64,000 nucleotides of DNA from NCBI GenBank assembly GCA_025618425.1, contig CM046835.1, positions 16,514,672 to 16,578,671 on the forward strand, in the 5' to 3' direction. The position numbers and the translations under genes were made by a program. A model generated the notes under the pieces. The model saw only the letters and a program-made list of their open reading frames with translations. It was not told the DNA's origin and did not search any database. This document shows, piece after piece, positions 11,901 to 21,600 of this stretch (position 1 is its first letter; each line of letters starts with the position of its first letter). The DNA is from Heliocidaris tuberculata (lineage: Eukaryota > Echinodermata > Echinoidea > Camarodonta > Echinometridae).

Positions 11901-14900
11901 TATGCCTTCAGTTAACCTAACGAGAAAGGAGTTCAAAGTACCGTAATGGGGACCATCTAGAGGTCACCTACTCGTATCAGCAAACAGCTGGAGAAGTTTC
12001 ACACTTACCTATCCTACATGTAACCTCTTAACATTCAACCAATGTTTGATTGGGGTCTGTCTTTATAATAGCCCTCTAGACGACAGAGCCTGAAGTACAT
12101 ACCTTGGTAGGTTGATCCATAGGTAGTCTAAGAGGTCATCTGTTGTACATGTATAGCTTGAGGATACTGGTAGAGGGAGATGAGTTTTCTAGATGGTTCT
12201 TACCTTGTTAAGTTATTATCTGTGAGATGGAGGACTTCCAGTTTTTGGAAACATTCCCTGAGAGACTTGGCAGAAACTGGGACATCGGAATAACCTGGTA
12301 CAAAATATTTTAAACAAAACATTACAGATATCTTGCAAAGTATGTGTTTAGATAATTGTATATGAGAGTATTGTGATACAATTACTGTAAGAGTGGTATA
12401 TAAATGCAAATATTGTACAGAGTGTAATTACCTAACATAATGTCCTATGAGTAATAAAAGAATAGAGAGAAAATATTCAAAATACCATATATTTGAAGAA
12501 ATTTTCAGTTGTAGTGATTCTGCCATTTTGTACATAATAACTTCAGAAACATGTTACATGATATACATGATATTCATCGATGTTTCTACTTTTAAAAATG
12601 GTGCTATGGTAATAATGTGCAATGTCACGATCATCACAGTGTGATGGATATGAGCATTATATAAGAAGCCATTATCATTTATTGCCCTCATGGATCAAGT
12701 TTAATCAGCTGAACACAAGACAGCACTGCATGGACCACACAACAATCACTTTAGCAATTATCTCCTGAGAATTCCTGGCTTTACACATGTCAGTGTGACT
12801 ATGTCTGGAAGTGTTCAAACTCACCATTCTGGCTGGCATGCAGCTCCCTCAGATGCGGAAGACAGAGGCAGATCAGGAGGATATCGTCCCATGACACACC
12901 CGTATTGTTAAGCACCAAGTTTTCAATACCAAATCTGACACCAGACAAGTTGGCCAGGGATTTCTTTAGTGGCATAAAAATAGGGGTTAAATAGAACAGA
13001 CATTGATTAGAGAAAGGGTTCAATAGACAGTAGCAGAGTTTTATAAAACTACCGGTACCCTTTTGGCCACTTCACCCAGACTACCAGTACCACACAAATC
13101 TTACACAGCTACTCCCTAGGATTGGACAGACAGGAAGGGAAAAAACAGTGTAAGTATCGTTTATCATTTTATCATGTATCATATCTGTTACAATTTGTGG
13201 CTAGGAATCCAGATATGGAGCCATCAAAATGTCATTTCTCAATCTGGGATCTGCTAAAGTAGGGCTGCCACTATTGGTTGTAATATAAAGGCAGTGCTAT
13301 TTGTTCTCCTAAATTAAGTATCGCATACCCACCTTTGGATCTTTTAGCCTATTTCCACTTAGGTTCACAAATTTGAGCTTATCTAGAGACTGGAGTATAC
13401 GAATGACCTCATCCCAGCAGCCAATCAGATTGCTCGATATATCCAGGTCAGTCACATTTGGACATAGGGAGGTGAGACCTTCTGATGGGATACCAGCATG
13501 AGTAATACTATTCAGAGACAGAACCTGTTGGACAAAAAGAACATGAAGTGGGAAACGATGTAAATCTTACACTACTTTGTGCTTCAATTGGAGCATGAGC
13601 ACAATTTCAAAAATCTACATGTAATTATCAATGTACCTGCTTGCTGTACAAAAAAAATATCTTAAAAAGGTTATAAACTGCTGAAATGACTATGTAGTTC
13701 CACATATAATTATGTAACCGTCTTTTTAAAGGGAAATCCAACCTTTATAGCAAGTAGCTTTGAAAGAAAGAGGAAAAATCAGAGAAGCAGATTGGTGAAA
13801 GTTTGAACGAAATCGGACAAGCAATAAGAAAGTTATGAATTTTGAAAGTTGTAATCACTGCATATGGGAATTTCAAATTGGCCGAATAGGTAATGTCACT
13901 GTGATGGAGCTGTGGACAACTCCCCCATTCGCACTAACACACAAAATGACTAAAATGGCACTTTTTTCCAAAATACATTACTCAGTAGGATCTTTTCGCT
14001 CATGAGGACCTATAACAATATGCTATCTCCAATATATTTTAAGTACTGCCCTGAGGGTAAAAGCGCCTCAAAGAAAACTGCAAATTAATGATATTTTTGT
14101 GAACGACAAATGGGAGAGTTGTCCTCAAAAATGTCACAATTGACTCACCAAATTGCCAATATGAGATTTGCATAGATGTAGTGATCTCATTTTTCAAATA
14201 TCCATAACTTTCTTAGTCCTTGTCCGATTTCTTTCAAACTTTCGCCATCCTGTTTTTCTTATTTTTCTGCTTTCACTCTAATCATCTTATCATCAAGGTT
14301 GGATTGCCATTTAACATACATTTCTGCTTTTTGTTTTTGCTGTATGCAGTTGAGTATATTTGTAAAGAAATCATGCAATATGAATTTACAGTTATAATTA
14401 CAGTATCATCATCATTATCAATATTATTAGGTGGTCTGTCATAGACAGATCACCTTTTAATTTCGTCAGAATTTTCTTTCTTTATTTCTTTATTTATTTA
14501 TTATTCTTTATTTTTATTTTTCTCCCACTTTCTTGTTTCCATGATATCTCAAGATCGTCCAAGTCAAATTTTTTCAAATTTTCGTCAGTTATCAGGCCAT
14601 CATTGAGCAAGCTCCCGCATCTTTTTCAAGGTCATCAGGTCATTGTGACGTCATCCAGGCGCCATTTTGTAAAATCACATTATTGATCATATCTTCAAAA
14701 CGAGCCATCAAAAATGAACCACATTTGGTACACATTAACTTCAGGTCAAGGGTCAACATCACATGACATCAAAACGCGCGCACGCGTCATGACGCGCACG
14801 TACGCGTACGTCAAAATTTAGAAATGCTTAAAATCACTTTTTGATCAAAGTAGAGTACAGTTCAGGTCATTTTAAGCATTTCAAAATTTTGCGCGCGCAC

Positions 14901-17900
14901 GCATCCGCGCGCGCGTTTTGCGCGTGCGCAGCACGTACGGAAGGTAGAAATGCCGTTTTTTTTGCATGGTATCGATTTCTGATAAAATTCTTGACAATTT
15001 CCAATTAGTTTCAGTCATTCTTGACATCTAATAATGCCGCACGCGTGCGTCAAACTTTAAAATCCGTGCGCGCGTCTATGGCGAAAATAACGTAAAAACG
15101 TGCAAAAACATGCCTCTACAAAATTAACTCTAGCTCTTTAAATAGTCCATAAACCCCCCAATTTTTTTTCATATTTGGGTAGAGGAGGAATCATAGATAT
15201 AATTTCATGGGTAATTTGAGCCTCAATTATATTGCAAAGTCATCAAAATGGCGTCTAAACTCAAAATTTCATTTTTTCAAAAATGACGTCATCAAATTTA
15301 TGCAAATTTGACTATAACTCCTTTAATATTGGTCATTTTTCGCCCAAATTTGGATATGATGTAGCTGAGACAATTCTCTACAAGATCAGTCACCACGATT
15401 TTTCATTTTGACAAAGGCATCATGGCGTATTTTTGCGATTAAAGGAGGCATGTCAATTTTTCTCATTTTGCGTGTATTCTCTATGGGACATGACTTTTTC
15501 TCAAATCTTGATTCTACATTCCCGTCTTCTTTGAGCAGTATCTCTGTTATTTCTGCTCGATTTTCTCCCAAATTTGAGTATGTTATAGCTGAGACTATAA
15601 GCTTTTACAAGTGTGCCCTCCAATTTTTGATCAGATGTCGGGATCATGCCTATTTTTTAACTACAAAATATGATTTCAGAAACCCGTTTTTCGTCTACGT
15701 GTTATGTCTATTGCAAAACTTTTGGTCTATTGGTAAAGTACTTGCCTCCCATGCCGCCGACCCAGGTTCGAATCCCGGTGGGTCCATTTTTAAAATTTTT
15801 TTTATGCCTTTCATTTTACTATCTTTTTCGACTATTATAACATATACCATCACAGACAATGTCATAAACTGCCTAATTTTGCGTGTTATGTCTATTGGAA
15901 AGTAGTGTGCAGTAGTTTGTGTACAATCTGATTCCCAATCGTGTATTAAAGCTAAGGGGATAATCTCCCACATGTCCTGCAATATCAAATCGTCCAGATC
16001 GTTATCACGATTTCTCAAAATCGGCTCAGTCAATTTTCTTCATATTTTCGTCAGTCATCAGTCCTAATAAGGTCAAGTTCCCACATCTTTTTCAAGGTCA
16101 TCAGGTTATTGTGACGTCATCCAGGCGCCATTTTGTCAAATCACATTATCAATCATATCTTCATAACCAATCATCAAAAATTGTCCATATTTACATGACA
16201 TTAACTTCAGGTCATGGGTCATCAGGTCATGTCGTCAAAAGTCATCCAGAGGTCATGACGCGCGCGTACGCGTGCATCAAAATTTAAAACTGCTCAAAAT
16301 CATCCAAGGATCAAACGAGAGTATGTTTTCAGGTCATTTCAAGCATTTCAAAAATTTCTGTCCGTGCGCGTCCGTGCGCGCGTTATGCGCGTGCGCAGCG
16401 CGTACAGAGTGTAAAAACGCCGTTTTTTCGCATGGTTTGTGTTCCTGACACTATTCTTGACAATTTCCAACCATTTACAGGCATTCTCGACATTCCATAA
16501 GGCCACACGCGCGCGTCAAACTTTAAAATCCGCGCGCGCGTCAATGGGCAAAATAGTGTAAAAAGTCGTAAAAACATGCCTCTACAAAAATAACTCTAGC
16601 CCTTTAAATAGTCCATTGACCCCCTAATTTTTTTTCATATTTGGGTAGAGGAGGAATCATAGATATAATTTCATAGGTAATTTGAGCCTCAATTATATTG
16701 CAAAGTCATCAAAATGGCGTCTAAACTCAAATTTTTATTTTTTCAAAAATGACGTCATCAAATTTATGCAAATTTGACTATAACTCCTTTAATATTGGTC
16801 ATTTTTTGCCCAAATTTGGATATGATCTAGCTGAGACAATTCTCTACAAGATCAGTTATCACCATTTTTCATTTTGGCAAAGGTATGATGGCGTATTTTT
16901 GCGATGAAATAAGGTATGTCAATTTTTCACATTTTACGTGTATTGTCTATGGGAGATGACTTTTTCTCAAGTCATGATTGTACATTCCAGTCTTCTTTGA
17001 GCCGTATCTCCGTCATTTTTGTTCGATTTTCTCCCAAATTTGAGTATGTTATAGCTGAGTCTATGCGCTATCTTAAGTGTGCCATCCATTTTTTGATTAG
17101 ATGTCGGGATCATGCTGAAATTCTCAATTGAAAGTTGACATTTCATCTATACCAAGGCCATTTTTCAGCTTTGCATGTAAAGTCTATGGACATATGTTTT
17201 GGTCTACTGGTGTATGACTCTACCTACGAATCAAACGACCCGGGTTCGATTCTCGATCACGTCGCAATTTTTTTGCACTCTCTTGTTATGTTTCTTCTTT
17301 CATTATTTTCATCTTCCGTGACATTTCATTCACATTTTAGCTTCCAAACATGCAAATTCCTTACCGTTTGGCATACACATACTGTACATAAAGCAGCATT
17401 TTGGCTGTTATATCTAATGTAAGGCAGTGTACATTTTACACAACGTACATATTGCATAGTTTGGGAGGAACGTGTCTTGAAGCGAATGACATGGTGACGG
17501 CTAAAGAAAACATGTAGTAGGTCTATATCTTAACTGGACTATATCTCCGTAATAGCTCTCCAATTTTCGCCGAGATTTGGATATGTTGGAGCTGATCTGA
17601 TGCAGTTTGTAACAACTGCATTTACCATAGTTTTTTCATTTAGGGGCTATGTAATTGTACCATGTTATGTCATTTTTTTTTTTTTTTTTTTTTGCCTTTC
17701 ATTTTACCATCTTCTTCGACTATTATAACATATACCATCACAAACAATGTCATAAACTGCCTAATTTTGCATGTTATGTCTATTGGAAAGTAGTGTGCAG
17801 TACTTTCTGTACAATCTGATTCCCAATCGTGTATTAAAGCTAAGGGGATGATCCCCCGCATGTCCTGCAATATCAAATCGTCCAGTTCGTTATCACGATT

Positions 17901-18502
17901 TCTCAAAATCGGCCAAGTCAATTTTCTTCAAATTTTCGTCAGTCATCAGTCCTAATAAGGTCAAGTTCCCACATCTTTTTCAAGGTCACCAGGTTATTGG
18001 GACGTCACCCAGGCGCCATTTTGTGAAAATCAACTTATGGTCATATGTTCATAACGAAATGTCATTTCTCTTTCATATTTGGCATGGTTAAGGTCACTGT
18101 CATTTCAGTCAAGGTCAATTCGTTAAACGCGCGCGTACGCGTACGTCCGTGCGTCCGTGCTTGCGCAAAATTTAGAAATGATTCAAATCCTCCCAAATTC
18201 ATTTTGCACACGTTTATGCCATTTCAAGCACTTTTCATTAAATCGCCCATAAAAATTGAACCTGAAGGGGCGCTATGCAACTTCGCTTATCGTTGTTATT
18301 GTCATTATTGTGGCCATTATGATCATCATTATCAATATATCCTTATCTTCATTGTCATCACTTATATGTCCATCTTATCATCATTGTCGTCAACATTATC
18401 ATGATTATTATCTTGCAGAAATATTGTCACATCTGACAAAGCAAACTGCCACTGGGACAGACAGACCACCTAATTCGTCTTCAGTGACGAATTAAATTTC
18501 TA

Positions 18503-18541
<39 letters not shown>

Positions 18542-18573
18542 ATTATTATTATTATCATTATTATTATTAATAA

Positions 18574-18613
<40 letters not shown>

Positions 18614-21600
18614 CATTATCATATATGGAAGATATTTAATGTTAAGAAATATTAATTGATAGTAGCTGCATCCAAATGGAATGGGAAAAAGACTGCAAGT
18701 TTCTACAAGTTCCAATTATCCTGATATATTTTTCCTTTTGAGTTAGTTTTCATGGTTATCTTCATGCTTATTGGACTTTGGAACAATTCAGCTGGGCCAC
18801 AGCTCCCCTTAAGTTAGAACAGATTAAAAGATATACACAAACATGATTAATCTTAAAACTTCAGCAAAAAACCTCAAAAAGCAACATTACCGGGTACTCT
18901 GAAATCAGTAGAGAAAATTTTACAGCTGCTCTTTCCACATAGGATATGGTTAATTAGTAATGGTATTAAAAAGCCTGATCTGATTCAACACTCCCTGGGT
19001 GGAAATTCATTGATGTCTCTAGTGAAAACTTGCAACAGTGTGATTTCCATTTTTACAATGGGATCAATCTATCTTTTGTTTAAATTTCCTTTCATTTATC
19101 CAGCCACAGCCCCATCTAAAAAGGCTTCATTCTGATTTGCTCACAGTACATGTAAATAGCAAATTGCTAACTGGTAATAAAAGAAATGGAAATGTCAGTA
19201 TTAAAAACACGGTCTGAGAGCACAGTCTAGTACAATGTCCCTTGAGTAGCAACCTCTCAAAGCTGTGTTAAATATAGAGGAGCTGTGGCTCACAAAAACT
19301 AGTCTGCAACTTGGATAGTTCAGACCCCATGTAACGCATTAATAAAGAGGGTATATATGCTTGTAAATAATAATTTTTAAAAAACAACAAACAAAACAGT
19401 AAATATACATGTATTTTAACATCATTGGAGATCCAATTCTTTCTTCCCATTTTCTTTCAAACATGTAATAAAGCTTCAGTAAAGGTACACTAATAATGTA
19501 AACACACTCTTCAATTAAGAGCTATGATCATCAACTTTACAGGTTACAGTATACATACTTGGGGCCTATCACTTCCTGATAACCTACAACTAAGTCATAT
19601 CCTTCCATGTCATTTGTGCCACGTAAGGAACATATTACAACAAAAGAAATTCAACGATAACAAAGTTGTGACTGGACATGAAAGTGCCTTACACCTACAT
19701 GTAGAAGTGTTCATTCTTTCAATCGCAAAAGTCTTACATGTAGGTGCTCTTTCTCTCATCTGACTTTAACAAATAAAAATACATGTAGCCATTAATGTCT
19801 GAGAGCATTATTCTCGTTATTTTCAAACTCACTTGTGTCTGATTTGCAAGACTGACATTATTCTCTAAATTTCTCTTTATTCCTGTTTCTTATGTTTTCT
19901 CTCTTTGACAACTCAAGGCTAATAAAAGTGTGTATGAATTTAGAACACATTAATGCTGTGCACTGCAATACAATAGAAACCAAATTAATTGGGAAGTACA
20001 TGTACATGTAAAAGATGTTCTGGAATGTAAGGTGTGATGGATAATGTTATTGTTGAGCTCTGAATTAATTAGGTACACCTGTAGATTTCTTACTCCATGC
20101 CTCACATTGTCGAAGGGTGAACATCTTTAACATCAAAAACTCAAAGCATTACTTTTACTATTTAATACATGTCACAAAACTTACTCCAAATAATACTCTA
20201 CACTCTTCAAAGTCTTCTATTTAACACTGGGCAGATTGACAATTATAGCAACTATTGAGTTGTTATAATTAAGAATTGTCGTTCTATACAGTCATCTAGA
20301 AGACAATGCATACACAATTTGTATTGTTAAGGTGGTAAAAGCTGAGAATCCTGCAAGGTGAAAATCGGTCAGAAGGTCACATTGACAACAGGTTTAAGCA
20401 AATATCTGTAGGCAACGTGACTGGTAAATTGTCTTTTTGCAGTGTGTGTGCAAGGGCGTCAACAGCTTCTGAAAAGTGGGGGGGACACTGAGCGAGGGGG
20501 GTGTGGAAGGGGGATGCCCTCCCTCCCACGGTAGGGACTTTTTGAAGTTTTGCCATCGAAAATAGGCCTTTAAATGCACTGTGTAGCAGAAATCAAGCCA
20601 AGTGTATCAATTTGTGGATTCTCATTCTAACAAGCAATAATATTACAAGCTCTCATAAATAGAAGGGAATTTCGCAATCACAAATTTCAGATAACCTTGT
20701 TGTTACTCTGATAGAGCAAGGTTTCAATATAAATAAAAAATTACAGCGAGGTAATTACCCCGGAACTTCAGAACTTCCCGAAAATCTGCCTACGACGGTC
20801 CTCTGATTTGATGAAATCCTCGGCAATTCTTTGAGGGCTCAATTCTTATGCTTACATGTATGCTGCGTACACAGGACTGCACCCGATAGCGCTGCCCAAG
20901 GCCTATAATTAGGCCCAGGCCCCCCCTCAGGCCTGGAGCGGCGGCCGGCTATTGGCGAGATCTAGAATAAAATTTGCAACTCGATCGAACGGCGCGCAGC
21001 GCCGCGCCATGGCAGTGCTGCATGGCGAGGGAAGAGGATTGGGATGATTTCAACAAGGCAACAAATGTCAACAAGGGCGGTTGAACATTTATATTTGAGT
21101 ATTTCTCATACTCAAGGCAAGCAAAAGAACAAGATGCAAGCTTTTCAGGTTTTTAGTAATGGGTTTGAACCCCAAAAGTGGGGGGGGGGGGGGGACATGT
21201 CCCCCCTGTCCCCCACCTGTTTACGCCCTTGTGTGTATGTGTGTGTGTGGGGGGGGGGGGGTATGTCAATCCATGCCTACATTATTTGGGGTTGGATGCA
21301 GACTTTAACCTTTCGAGCAAATGCCAAAGTAGACAGAAAAATCAGTCTATTTCGTTCCTACATAGACCGAAGTCTGTTCTCCACACTCCTGTTGGGGTCC
21401 ATCGTTATGTGCTTATCTATAGTGCTACAAATGTTCTGCGCATCGCAGCGGAGCTCTACACTCTTGTCCATTACTTTTCTTTTGGCCAAAGTTCGTTGAA
21501 AATATCACAAATACCACATGACATAAAATCACAAACTCTACTCTTCATACTCTACTCTTCATACTCTTCATTGAAAATAAATAAACTTGCAATAAGAGTG

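Larger units (their letters stand above)
14429..18503 (+). mobile_element. Helitron/Helentron-like composite copy B
   Basis: Left subterminal AGGTGGTCTGTC (14429-14440) is the inverse complement of GACAGACCACCT (18460-18471). To its right come a hairpin AATTCGTC/GACGAATT (18472-18493) and CTAG|T (18500-18503), as in copy A. Inside, a block starting with TCAAATTTTCGTCAG-like sequence and AAGGTCATCAGGT is repeated at about 14.55, 16.01 and 17.89 kb. Tandem long-unit repeats between subterminal inverted repeats resemble Helentron-associated (HINE/DINE-type) elements. No helicase/Rep coding is present. Confidence 0.65.

Noticed and set aside
15408..15905. 165-codon + strand frame
   Set aside because: Lies wholly within the Helentron-like repeat, runs through the tRNA-like module, and matches no protein pattern I know.
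18500..18715. Asn/Ile-rich short frame
   Set aside because: Translation of the TTA microsatellite, as are similar frames at 46 and 56.5 kb and the Met-rich frame at 5.5 kb and Cys/Val frame at 4.4-4.6 kb.
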